A stretch of DNA of 64,000 bases. It comes from Pedobacter sp. Bi126 (lineage in GTDB: Bacteria > Bacteroidota > Bacteroidia > Sphingobacteriales > Sphingobacteriaceae). The stretch is taken from assembly GCF_918698245.1 (NCBI RefSeq), contig NZ_CAKKMS010000005.1:186001-250000 (forward strand). Direction: 5' to 3'. Within the stretch, counting starts at the first letter, position 1. Every line of letters starts with the position of its first letter. Below the pieces are notes generated by a model. It saw only the letters and a list, made by a program, of their open reading frames with translations. It had not been told where the DNA came from and ran no database searches. A program made the position numbers and the translations under genes. Shown piece by piece: positions 16,752-24,766 of the stretch.

Positions 16752-18077
16752 ATGAAACAACAAGTAAAAGCAGCTGAAGGCAAGCTGGGAATATTAATGC
16801 CAGGATTAGGCGCTGTAGCAACAACCATGATTGCCGGAGTTGCGGCAATTAAAAAAGGGATATCAAAACCTATCGGTTCGTTAACACAGATGGGTACCAT
16901 CCGTTTGGGAAAAAGAACAGAAAAAAGAGAACCAAAAATTAAAGATTTTGTGCCTCTGGCTGGTCTTGAAGATTTAGTTTTCGGTGGCTGGGATGTTTAC
17001 GAAGATAATGTTTACGAAGCGGCAATGAATGCCCGGGTATTAGACGCGAACCTTTTGCGCGATGTACGCGAGGAATTACAGGCCATTAAACCGATGCGCG
17101 CTGCTTTCGACAGAAATTATGTAAAAAACCTTGATGGTAAATATGTAAAAGATCTCGATAACCGTTACGAACTGGCTTTAGCCGTAATGGAAGATATTAA
17201 AAACTTCAAAGCAGAAAACAATTGCGATCGTATTGTATTGGTTTGGTGTGGTTCTACCGAAATTTATTTCGAGCCATCAGAAGTTCACGAATCGCTGGCT
17301 GCATTTGAGCAAGGTTTAAGAGATAACGATTTGCGTATTGCACCAAGTATGATCTATGCTTATGCCGCATTAAAATTAGGAATTCCTTTCGCCAATGGAG
17401 CACCAAACTTAACAGTTGATATTCCAGCCTTAATCGAACTGGCTAAAGAAACCGATACCCCAATTGCCGGTAAAGATTTTAAAACCGGTCAAACTTTAAT
17501 GAAAACCATTTTGGCACCTGGTTTGGCGGCACGTTCGTTAGGTGTAAACGGTTGGTTTTCTGATAATATTTTAGGTAACCGCGATGGTTTGGTGTTAGAT
17601 GATCCTGATAATTTTAAAACCAAAGAAGTATCTAAACTTGGTGTGCTGGAAGATATCTTTAAACCAGAGGTTAACCCTGATTTGTATGGCGATATGTACC
17701 ACAAAATCAGGATCAACTATTATCCGCCCCACGGTGATAACAAAGAAAGCTGGGATAACATCGATATTTTCGGTTGGTTAGGTTATAAAATGCAGATCAA
17801 GATCAATTTCCTTTGCCGCGATTCGATTTTAGCTGCACCGATTGTATTAGATCTTGCTTTGTTTATCGATCTGGCTAAACGTGCAAACCTATCGGGCATT
17901 CAGGAATGGTTATCATTCTACCTGAAATCGCCACAAACGATCCCAGGTGTACCTGCAGAAAACGACATTTTTAAACAGTTAATGAAACTTCAGAACACCT
18001 TACGTTACATTATGGGCGAAGAATTGATCACCCATTTAGGTCAGGATTACGAAGAAGAACTGATAGAAACAGTATAG
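16752..18077 (+). CDS. ino1: Myo-inositol-1-phosphate synthase
   Basis: The 441-residue protein matches inositol-3-phosphate synthases of the Bacteroidetes type: an N-terminal GILMPGLGAVATTMIAG NAD-binding loop (Gly18-Ala21), VLVWCGSTEIY, a central AYAALKLGIPFANGAPN, and a catalytic region with DFKTGQTLMKTILAPGL, NGWFSDNILGNRDG and NYYPPHGDNKESWDNIDIFG. The enzyme converts glucose-6-phosphate to inositol phosphate with bound NAD+ and is cytoplasmic. It lies 18 bases after the reductase gene, and its stop overlaps the GTG of the PgpA-like gene (TAGTG). The location indicates that the product is a lipid head group rather than a compatible solute. Confidence 0.93.
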   Translation: MKQQVKAAEGKLGILMPGLGAVATTMIAGVAAIKKGISKPIGSLTQMGTIRLGKRTEKREPKIKDFVPLAGLEDLVFGGWDVYEDNVYEAAMNARVLDANLLRDVREELQAIKPMRAAFDRNYVKNLDGKYVKDLDNRYELALAVMEDIKNFKAENNCDRIVLVWCGSTEIYFEPSEVHESLAAFEQGLRDNDLRIAPSMIYAYAALKLGIPFANGAPNLTVDIPALIELAKETDTPIAGKDFKTGQTLMKTILAPGLAARSLGVNGWFSDNILGNRDGLVLDDPDNFKTKEVSKLGVLEDIFKPEVNPDLYGDMYHKIRINYYPPHGDNKESWDNIDIFGWLGYKMQIKINFLCRDSILAAPIVLDLALFIDLAKRANLSGIQEWLSFYLKSPQTIPGVPAENDIFKQLMKLQNTLRYIMGEELITHLGQDYEEELIETV

Positions 18078-18532
18078 TGTTTATCCACAAATTTCTTTCA
18101 ACGGCTCTGGGAATCGGGTATATCGGCAAGGGCGCAGGTACTTATGCTGCAATAGCAACCTGCATCTGCTGGCATCTTTTCCAGAGCCCTTATACCAACC
18201 CTTATTTATGGCCGGTGCTCTTCACTATGCTCATCGTGATTTTGGGGGTAATGAGTGCCGATCGGGTAGAAGAGATTTGGGGAAAAGACCACGGTAGGGT
18301 GGTGATTGATGAAGTGGCGGGAATGTGCATCACCCTCTTGTTTGTGCCTTTAAAATGGGAATACACCCTTATAGGACTTATTCTTTTTAGGTTTTTTGAT
18401 ATCCTCAAGCCGCTTTACATCCGAAAACTCGAAGAATTACCTGGTGGCTGGGGTGTAATGGCAGATGATGTGCTGGCGGGGATTTATGCAAATGTTATAC
18501 TGCAACTGGTTGTTGTTTTAGCACTGTTTTAA
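18077..18532 (+). CDS. PgpA-like phosphatase, candidate phosphatidylinositol-phosphate phosphatase
   Basis: The GTG at 18077 overlaps the preceding stop. The 151-residue membrane protein has the phosphatidylglycerophosphatase A layout: GKGAGTYAA near the N-terminus, a VVIDEVAGM motif (about 75-83), LFRFFDILKPLYIRKLEEL and GGWGVMADDVLAGIYANV, with about three hydrophobic spans. PgpA dephosphorylates phosphatidylglycerophosphate, but in the Bacteroides inositol-lipid locus (BT_1522-BT_1526, as I recall) a PgpA-like protein is assigned to removing phosphate from phosphatidylinositol phosphate. Its place directly behind inositol-phosphate synthase supports that here. A housekeeping PgpA role cannot be excluded without knowing whether another copy exists. 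Confidence 0.82.
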   Translation: MFIHKFLSTALGIGYIGKGAGTYAAIATCICWHLFQSPYTNPYLWPVLFTMLIVILGVMSADRVEEIWGKDHGRVVIDEVAGMCITLLFVPLKWEYTLIGLILFRFFDILKPLYIRKLEELPGGWGVMADDVLAGIYANVILQLVVVLALF

Positions 18533-18534
18533 CC

Positions 18535-18912
18535 ATGATGTTCACTTATCTAAAAGCACAGGCATCATCATTAGTGGCCTCGGCAACAGATTTTGGTGTG
18601 ACCATCATTGCCGCAAATCTTTTTGGCTGGTGGTATCTGGCAGCAAGTATTACCGGTACGGTTACAGGCGGTGCTGTTAATTTTTATGTGAACCGTAAAT
18701 GGGTTTTCGAAAGTGAATCTACAGCGATTAAATGGCAGATCTTAAAATACATTTTGGTATGGACAGGCAATCTCATTATCGTAACCGCGGGTGTGTTTGT
18801 GCTCACCCATTTTTTTAATCTTAATTATGTTCTCGCTAAAGTGCTTAGCTCAGTTTTAACCGGGGTAAGCTACAATTATATCATGCAAAAGCAGTTTATT
18901 TTTTCAAGTTAA
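18535..18912 (+). CDS. GtrA-like four-span membrane protein
   Basis: The 125-residue protein has four predicted membrane spans and the GtrA-family pattern: an early SLVASATDFGVTI, then GAVNFYVNRKWVF after span two, and a final LTGVSYNYIMQKQFIF. GtrA-like proteins are thought to help move or hold polyprenyl-phosphate sugars or other isoprenoid- or lipid-linked head groups across the inner membrane. It is two bases from the PgpA-like gene and abuts the DUF5686 gene with no gap. Here it might assist flipping or export of the inositol lipid; that is inference from location. Confidence 0.85.
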   Translation: MMFTYLKAQASSLVASATDFGVTIIAANLFGWWYLAASITGTVTGGAVNFYVNRKWVFESESTAIKWQILKYILVWTGNLIIVTAGVFVLTHFFNLNYVLAKVLSSVLTGVSYNYIMQKQFIFSS

Positions 18913-21456
18913 ATGAAACCGATCTATTCATTTTTTCTCCTCGTGGTGCTCAGTTTTATTTTGCAGGTAAATGCTTTTGGCCAAAGAACCGCAGTGTCGG
19001 GAACGGTGCGCGATGCCGTAACCAAAGAAACACTGCCGAATGTTTCCGTCTTTTTTAAAGACACTAAAATAGGCATACAGACCGATGTGAACGGAAAGTA
19101 TACATTGGTTTCTCCCGATCCACAAAGCGAAATCACTTTTAACTATGTAGGTTATCGGGCAGTTTTTAAAAATGTTATGCCATCTGCAACGCAGGAACTC
19201 GATATTGCATTGGTTCCTGATTCAAAAGCACTGGATGAAGTGGTCATTGTTGGTGGAAAAAAGGTGAGATACCGCAATAAAGATAATCCGGCGGTCGAAT
19301 TGATCCGCCAGGTAATTGCCCATAAAGATGAAAACCGGATTAAGAGTTACAATACGGTGTCTTTTAGGCAGTATGAGAAGATGTTGTTCTCGTTGAGCAA
19401 TGTTTCGGAAAAGTTTAAGAACAAAAAGATGTTCAGAAATTATCAGTTTTTATTTCAGGAACAGGATTCGACCTTAATTGGCGGAAAAAACCTCTTGCCG
19501 GTGTACATTCAGGAGAAACTAGCCGATAGCTACCTCAGTAAAGATCCGGAAAGAAATAAAACTGTTGTTATTGCCGAAAAACAGGTAAACTTCGATAGCA
19601 GGTACATCGATAATAAAGGAATGAAAACCTATTTCGATAGGATGTATCAGGATATTGATATCTATAAAAATAACATCTCTGTAATCAGCAACGAATTTCT
19701 AAGTCCGATTTCGGATGGGGCACCTGCTTTTTATAAGTTTTTTATTACCGATACGTTAAAAAATCAAAAGCCTGAGGTCATCGAGCTGTCTTTTACGCCA
19801 CGCAATACAAACGATATGTTGTTCGAAGGAAAGATTTATGTAACGAACGATAGCCACTACGCCGTTACGGGTGCTTCATTTGGGGTAAATAAAAACATTA
19901 ACCTCAATTTTGTACGTGCATTAAAAGTCGATCTCGATTTTGAAGCCAACAACAAAGGCAAATACAGTTTGAGCAAAAGTAATCTGTTGGCCGATTTTGG
20001 TATTGGCAAAACCAAAGGCATAGGTTTTACCGGCGAGCGCACCGTTACCTATAAGAATTACCAGTTTGATACGGTTCTGCCTGATACTATTTTTCAAGGG
20101 AAAAGTACCGTTGTGCGGGCCGATGCAGCAAAAAAAGACGATAAATTCTGGGAGCAAAACAGACTGGATACCATTTCGAAAAACCAGCTGAAGATTTACG
20201 GCAATATCGATACCCTGCAAAACCTGCCGTCTTTTAAACGGACGATGAAAATCGTTACGCTTTTATTTGCTGGTTATCAGAATTTAGGCCCCTATGAAAT
20301 TGGCCCGGTAAATACATTTTATAGCTTTAACAATGTAGAAGGCTTAAGGCTGCGGGTGGGCGGCCGAACAACGCCTGAACTGAGTAAACGTTATTATTTC
20401 GAAAATTATTTGGCTTATGGGATTAAAGATGAGAAATGGAAGTTTTTCCTTTCCGGAACGTATTCGCTGAATAACAAATCGATCTACGAATTCCCCCAGA
20501 ACTACGTTAGAGCCAGTTTTCAGCGCGATACAAAAATTCCCGGACAAGAACTCCAGTTTGTGCAGGAAGATAATTTCCTGCTCTCGTTTAAACGTGGGGT
20601 AAATGATATGTTGCTCTACAACGATTTTTATCGTTTAGATTATGTTAAAGAATTCGAAAATCACTTTTCTTATAACCTCGGGTTTAAAAAGTGGAGCCAA
20701 ACGCCTGCCGGCGGACTCAATTACCTAAACGGCGCAAATCAGTCTGTTAACCGGTTAAGTACCAGTGAAATTTCCCTGCAATTAAGGTACGCGCCGAATG
20801 AAAAGTTTTATCAGGGCAAGATCTACCGTGTGCCCATTGCCGATCGTTATCCGGTATTTAATTTGCGTTATACCGCAGGTTTAAAGGGCGTTTTCGGTGG
20901 CGAATACAATTACCATAACTTAATGGGAAGCATCGATAAACGTTTTTATTTATCGCAGTTAGGCTATAGCGATGTAACTTTCGAAGGTGGTTATATCGCC
21001 GGAAAAGTGCCTTTCCCTTTATTGGCCATACACCGTGCCAACCAAACTTACGCTTATCAGCTCAACTCTTACAACCTGATGAACTTTCTTGAATTTGTGA
21101 GCGATCACTATGTAAGCATCAATATCGACCACAATTTTAACGGCTTCTTTTTTAATAAAGTACCATTGATCAAAAAATTAAAGTTGAGGGAAGTGGTGTC
21201 ATTCAAAGCCCTATATGGTGGGTTGAGAAATGAAAATAACCCAAATTTCCAATCGGGGCTGTACCAGTTTCCCGTTTACGAAAATGGTGCACAAAGAACT
21301 TATGCATTGGGTAACGAGCCCTATATGGAAGGTAGTGTTGGTGTAGGCAATATCTTTAAATTATTAAGGGTCGACGTGGTGAAGCGGTTCAACTACCTCA
21401 ATAATCCGGAGGTTTCGGAGTGGGGAATAAGGGCAAGGGTAAAATTTGATTTTTAA
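18913..21456 (+). CDS. DUF5686 outer-membrane protein with carboxypeptidase-like regulatory domain
   Basis: The 847-residue protein has a signal peptide ending near NAFGQ, a carboxypeptidase-regulatory-like domain (about 27-108: VSGTVRDAVTKETLPNVSV...YVGYRAVF) and a short linker containing DEVVIVGGKK. The long DUF5686 region starts at RYRNKDNPAVELIRQVIAHK. The second half is rich in alternating aromatic strands (FNNVEGLRLRVGGRT, LGYSDVTFEGGYIAG), consistent with a beta-barrel, and ends in WGIRARVKFDF. There is no TonB plug domain. Family function is unknown. Being embedded without a gap inside the lipid operon, it could take part in sphingolipid transport to, or maintenance of, the outer membrane. 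Confidence 0.82.
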   Translation: MKPIYSFFLLVVLSFILQVNAFGQRTAVSGTVRDAVTKETLPNVSVFFKDTKIGIQTDVNGKYTLVSPDPQSEITFNYVGYRAVFKNVMPSATQELDIALVPDSKALDEVVIVGGKKVRYRNKDNPAVELIRQVIAHKDENRIKSYNTVSFRQYEKMLFSLSNVSEKFKNKKMFRNYQFLFQEQDSTLIGGKNLLPVYIQEKLADSYLSKDPERNKTVVIAEKQVNFDSRYIDNKGMKTYFDRMYQDIDIYKNNISVISNEFLSPISDGAPAFYKFFITDTLKNQKPEVIELSFTPRNTNDMLFEGKIYVTNDSHYAVTGASFGVNKNINLNFVRALKVDLDFEANNKGKYSLSKSNLLADFGIGKTKGIGFTGERTVTYKNYQFDTVLPDTIFQGKSTVVRADAAKKDDKFWEQNRLDTISKNQLKIYGNIDTLQNLPSFKRTMKIVTLLFAGYQNLGPYEIGPVNTFYSFNNVEGLRLRVGGRTTPELSKRYYFENYLAYGIKDEKWKFFLSGTYSLNNKSIYEFPQNYVRASFQRDTKIPGQELQFVQEDNFLLSFKRGVNDMLLYNDFYRLDYVKEFENHFSYNLGFKKWSQTPAGGLNYLNGANQSVNRLSTSEISLQLRYAPNEKFYQGKIYRVPIADRYPVFNLRYTAGLKGVFGGEYNYHNLMGSIDKRFYLSQLGYSDVTFEGGYIAGKVPFPLLAIHRANQTYAYQLNSYNLMNFLEFVSDHYVSINIDHNFNGFFFNKVPLIKKLKLREVVSFKALYGGLRNENNPNFQSGLYQFPVYENGAQRTYALGNEPYMEGSVGVGNIFKLLRVDVVKRFNYLNNPEVSEWGIRARVKFDF

Positions 21457-21474
21457 GAAATAAGAAAAAAAGCT

Positions 21475-22764
21475 ATGGAAAAAAATCTGAGGGACAGCCT
21501 GCAACAGGGCATATATAAAGTGATTAACCCTTTTGTAAAGGGATTGATAAAAATAGGTTTAACGCCTAATGCGGTGACGACCATTGGCCTGATCCTGAAT
21601 ATCGGTGTGGCGGTTATTTTTGTGCTCGGTGCCGAAAAATCGAACCGCGGCGATATGTCTTACATCGGTTGGGGAGGGGCACTGGTGCTTTTTGCAGGCC
21701 TGTTCGATATGCTCGACGGTCAGGTGGCGCGATTAGGCAACATGAGTTCGAAGTTTGGTGCTTTGTACGATTCGGTGCTCGACCGTTATAGCGAAATGAT
21801 CATGTTTTTGGGCATCTGTTATTACCTGGTTGCGCATCATTACTTTTTAAGTTCACTATTCGCATTTATCGCATTGATCGGCTCGATGATGGTGAGTTAT
21901 ACCCGTGCAAGGGCCGAGGGATTAGGTGTGGAGTGTAAAGGCGGTTTAATGCAAAGACCGGAAAGGGTAGTAACCATTGGCGTTTTTGCCATAGCCTGTG
22001 GTATTGCAGGTCATTTTATTGGCGGCAATTACAAAGTTTATGTACCAGGTGTTTCATTCCATGTTTTCGAAACGATGTCGATTTTTACCATGCCCATTAC
22101 CCTAATGGCGGTATTAACCAATATCACAGCTGTTAAAAGGTTACAGGAAGCCAAAAAAGGACTCGAAGCGCAAGAATTTAATGAGCGAAAAGGAAATAAC
22201 AAAGCTGCATTAATTGCCGGTTTGGTATTAATGGGAAGTTTAACCGGAATGCTTTCTTTTAATGCAAACGCGCAGGGATCAGATCCTTCTCCGATTACTT
22301 TTCCAACACCAAAAGATATTAATAATCAGCTGTTTTATTTACAGCGCGATCCAAATACCAATACCATTATCTGTCAGTTAAATGTAGATAAAAATGGCGT
22401 AGTGAATAAGGATCAACCTGTAAATGTGTTTTGGATGCGCTACGGAGATAAAGGTGAAAAGAAAGAACTGAGTTATATCCAGCGGAAATTTGCTTATGGT
22501 ATTATCAGCAAAAATCTGGGTAACGGCCAGTTCGAACTGCGGTTTACCTCGCATAAAAAACTGCCGATGTATTTAAATAAATCTGGTGCAGATAAAAAAT
22601 ACCATGTTTTTGCCACCATTAACAATAAAAAAATGCAGCTAGAACGGATATTCCTTCGGATTGAGGGCGGTACCTTTTGGTTTCCGAATGTAAAATATGT
22701 AGAAATAAAAGGTTTTGATGCTTCAGAGCCATCAAAAGTGTTAGTTGAAAGGATTAAGGTTTAG
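21475..22764 (+). CDS. CDP-alcohol phosphatidyltransferase fused to a C-terminal periplasmic-type domain
   Basis: Residues 1-220 are a CDP-alcohol phosphatidyltransferase with the full catalytic motif DG-x2-AR-x8-G-x3-D-x3-D (Asp78/Asp81-Gly82, Ala85-Arg86, Gly95, Asp99, Asp103) and about six membrane spans. In this locus it is the best candidate for phosphatidylinositol-phosphate synthase, joining CDP-diacylglycerol with inositol phosphate. Residues 243-267 look like a whole signal peptide (AALIAGLVLMGSLTGMLSF ending ANAQ) placed inside the protein. Residues 268-429 form a separate beta-rich domain (LFYLQRDPNTNTIICQL, VNVFWMRYGDKGEKKEL) that I associate with DUF4833. The usual family length is about 200-250 residues, so this is a fusion. 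The extra domain should lie outside the cytoplasm. Confidence 0.85.
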   Translation: MEKNLRDSLQQGIYKVINPFVKGLIKIGLTPNAVTTIGLILNIGVAVIFVLGAEKSNRGDMSYIGWGGALVLFAGLFDMLDGQVARLGNMSSKFGALYDSVLDRYSEMIMFLGICYYLVAHHYFLSSLFAFIALIGSMMVSYTRARAEGLGVECKGGLMQRPERVVTIGVFAIACGIAGHFIGGNYKVYVPGVSFHVFETMSIFTMPITLMAVLTNITAVKRLQEAKKGLEAQEFNERKGNNKAALIAGLVLMGSLTGMLSFNANAQGSDPSPITFPTPKDINNQLFYLQRDPNTNTIICQLNVDKNGVVNKDQPVNVFWMRYGDKGEKKELSYIQRKFAYGIISKNLGNGQFELRFTSHKKLPMYLNKSGADKKYHVFATINNKKMQLERIFLRIEGGTFWFPNVKYVEIKGFDASEPSKVLVERIKV

Positions 22765-22786
22765 CGGAGGGCGTTCTCACAAAGTT

Positions 22787-22883
22787 CGTCATTGCGAGAA
22801 GGCTTTTTCAGCCGACGAAGCAATCTTAAACTATGGGGGCTATAGCGATCGCTTTAAGATTGCTTCGTGCCTCGCAATGACGA
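22787..22883. repeat. Palindromic REP-like element, unit 1
   Basis: GTCATTGCGAG (22788-22798) and CTCGCAATGAC (22871-22881) are exact outer arms. Inner arms GAAGCAATCTTAAA and TTTAAGATTGCTTC also pair, around a short centre with TATAGCGATCGC. The element sits between the fusion phosphatidyltransferase and the hydroxylase. This type of GTCATTGCGAG palindrome is a familiar dispersed intergenic repeat in Bacteroidetes; copy number cannot be judged from one window. Confidence 0.7.
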
Positions 22884-22910
22884 CCCATTTATTAAAATTT
22901 ATATCGATTT

Positions 22911-23145
22911 GTCAGTCTGAGCGGAGTCCGCTCTACACGTCATTTCGAGCGAAGTGCAACGAAGCCGGGAAATCTAAAAGATAGATCTCTCCATTTCGCC
23001 TTGCTTCAGTCGAGATGACGACCGAATGTAAATAGAGTTGAATGTCAGTCTGAGCGGAGTCGAAGACCCTTTAACACAGTTTAAAGATCTCTCCATTTCG
23101 CCTTGCTCCAGTCGAGATGACGGACTAGATGAGGAGTCGAAGACC
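22911..23145. repeat. REP-like elements, units 2 and 3
   Basis: GTCAGTCTGAGCGGAGTC occurs at 22911-22928 and again at 23044-23061. Each is followed by GATCTCTCCATTTCGCCTTGC and by CAGTCGAGATGACG (near 23008 and 23110). Inside unit 2 a reverse-orientation GTCATTTCGAGCGAAGTGC is also present. The two copies point the same way and differ by a central insertion of about 30 bases. They interrupt an otherwise tightly packed operon, so they probably inserted or expanded after the operon formed. Confidence 0.65.
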
Positions 23146-23162
23146 AGTTAAAAATATTACCA

Positions 23163-23783
23163 ATGAAAAAGAATTTTGTTTCAAATTCGACAGCATCTAT
23201 CAGGATGTTTAAAAACGACTTTTTAGAAAGCCTATCAAAAGTTAGGTTTTATGTGCCTTTAATTGTTTATGTTCCGGTTATTGCCTTTCTTTTTTGGAAA
23301 GCGCTTTGGGAAATCGAAATGCCTGTTTTGAACTTTGCAGGTTGGTTTTTGCTTGGCCTTGGCATTTGGACAATCACTGAATATATCTTGCACCGCTACG
23401 TGTTTCATTTCGAGCCAGATGTGGAATGGGGCAAGAAAATCCATTTTATTTTTCATGGTGTACACCACGATTATCCCAACGATGCCAAAAGATTGGTCAT
23501 GCCGCCCTCAGCCAGTATTCCTATGGCTTTGGGTTTTTATTTTCTTTTCGATTGGTTATTGCCCGATACAGTGGTTTACCCATTTTTCTCAGGCTTTATG
23601 ATCGGTTATCTCTTTTACGATATGGTACATTATGCACTTCACCATGCCAATTTTAAAAGCGGTTTCTGGAAACAGTTAAAACAGCACCATATGCTTCACC
23701 ATTATTCCGATTCGACCAAGGGTTATGGGGTAAGCTGGACTTTTTGGGATCATATTTTTAGGTCTAATTTTGATAAAAAATAA
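23163..23783 (+). CDS. Fatty acid hydroxylase / sterol desaturase family protein, candidate ceramide 2-hydroxylase
   Basis: The 206-residue integral membrane protein carries the histidine clusters that hold the di-metal centre of this superfamily: HRYVFH (His77, His82), HFIFHGVHH (His94-His102), HYALHH (His156-His161) and HHMLHH (His175-His180). About four membrane spans separate them. Short bacterial members resemble the catalytic half of yeast Scs7/FAH and hydroxylate the alpha carbon of sphingolipid acyl chains using O2. Location between the head-group enzymes and the PAP2 synthase supports 2-hydroxylation of ceramide fatty acids. Carotenoid hydroxylases share the motifs and are the main alternative. 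The next gene starts one base after its stop. Confidence 0.82.
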   Translation: MKKNFVSNSTASIRMFKNDFLESLSKVRFYVPLIVYVPVIAFLFWKALWEIEMPVLNFAGWFLLGLGIWTITEYILHRYVFHFEPDVEWGKKIHFIFHGVHHDYPNDAKRLVMPPSASIPMALGFYFLFDWLLPDTVVYPFFSGFMIGYLFYDMVHYALHHANFKSGFWKQLKQHHMLHHYSDSTKGYGVSWTFWDHIFRSNFDKK

Positions 23784-23784
23784 C

Positions 23785-24726
23785 ATGCAGCAAGAGGTAT
23801 TGCTTAAAAACAGTTTTTATAATCTTCGGAATATTTATCTAACAGTTGCTATATCTGTTGGATATCTATTGTTATCAGTACTACTGGTTGGCTTTAAAAC
23901 CGATCAGCTGGTGCTGATTTTTATTTTTAATGCTCTGTTTTTTATTTCGAAGGGAACCAGGCAGTTTATCCTCGGCTTTTCAATCTTTATTGTCTACTGG
24001 ATTCTGTTCGATTACATGAAAGCCTTTCCAAACTATCTTTTTAACACGGTACATATTGAAGATTTATATGACTTGGAAAAAAATACTTTCGGCATTAATT
24101 ACCATGGCTTAATACTTACACCCAACGAGTATTGGAAAATAAACAGTACTGCATTTTTGGATGTATTGACCGGGTTTTTCTACCTGATGTGGGTACCAGT
24201 TCCCCTGGCATTTGCTACTTATCTTTTCTTTAAAAATAAGGAACAGTTTGTTCGGTTTTCACTCACCTTTGTTTGGGTAAATTTGTTAGGTTTTGTGTTG
24301 TACTATGCTTTCCCGGCTGCACCACCATGGTATGTGCAGGAACATGGCTTCGAATTTATTGCGAAAACTGCTGGCAATACTGCGGGATTGGCCCGGTTTG
24401 ACCATTATTTTAACATTACACTTTTTCATGGCATATACAGTAAAGGTTCTAATGTATTTGCGGCCATGCCATCGCTGCACTCATCTTATCCCGTTATTGT
24501 TGTTTATTATGGCTTAAAAAACCGGTTGGGTAAGATCAATATTTTTTTTGCTGCCGTGATGATTGGCATCTGGTTTTCGGCTGTTTATACCAGTCATCAT
24601 TATACGCTTGATGTTTTAGCCGGATTAAGCTGCGCATTTTTGGGTATCATTTCTTTCAATTATTTAATGCGCAATACAGGTTTGAAGCACTTTGTGAAAA
24701 ACCTGATCAATGCCATTAGTAATTAG
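23785..24726 (+). CDS. PAP2-family membrane enzyme, candidate inositol phosphoceramide synthase (Aur1-like)
   Basis: I chose the ATG at 23785, one base after the hydroxylase stop, over a TTG at 23770. The 313-residue protein has about six membrane spans. It shows the Aur1/PAP2 motifs YYAFPAAPPWY (about 173-183), AAMPSLHSSYP (His232) and TSHHYTLDVLAG (His282 with Asp286). In the family these histidines and aspartate form a phospho-transfer triad outside the inner membrane. The FPxAPPWY signature is typical of inositol phosphoceramide synthases, which move phosphoinositol from phosphatidylinositol to ceramide. Being last in a locus that makes both substrates fits this reaction. Generic lipid phosphatase activity is the alternative. 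Confidence 0.83.
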   Translation: MQQEVLLKNSFYNLRNIYLTVAISVGYLLLSVLLVGFKTDQLVLIFIFNALFFISKGTRQFILGFSIFIVYWILFDYMKAFPNYLFNTVHIEDLYDLEKNTFGINYHGLILTPNEYWKINSTAFLDVLTGFFYLMWVPVPLAFATYLFFKNKEQFVRFSLTFVWVNLLGFVLYYAFPAAPPWYVQEHGFEFIAKTAGNTAGLARFDHYFNITLFHGIYSKGSNVFAAMPSLHSSYPVIVVYYGLKNRLGKINIFFAAVMIGIWFSAVYTSHHYTLDVLAGLSCAFLGIISFNYLMRNTGLKHFVKNLINAISN

Positions 24727-24743
24727 GCAATCAGGCATTGATC
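24705..24743 (-). terminator. Hairpin between convergent genes, likely terminator
   Basis: GATCAATGCC (24705-24714) and GGCATTGATC (24734-24743) are perfect 10-base arms around a 19-base loop. Read on the minus strand the stem is followed by AGGTTTTTCAC, a short U-tract, which suits the end of the membrane-protein gene whose stop is at 24767. On the plus strand it overlaps the last codons of the PAP2 gene and has no T-run, but may still limit read-through. Confidence 0.5.
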
Positions 24744-24766
24744 CGTCTAATACTGTCTTTAGTATA

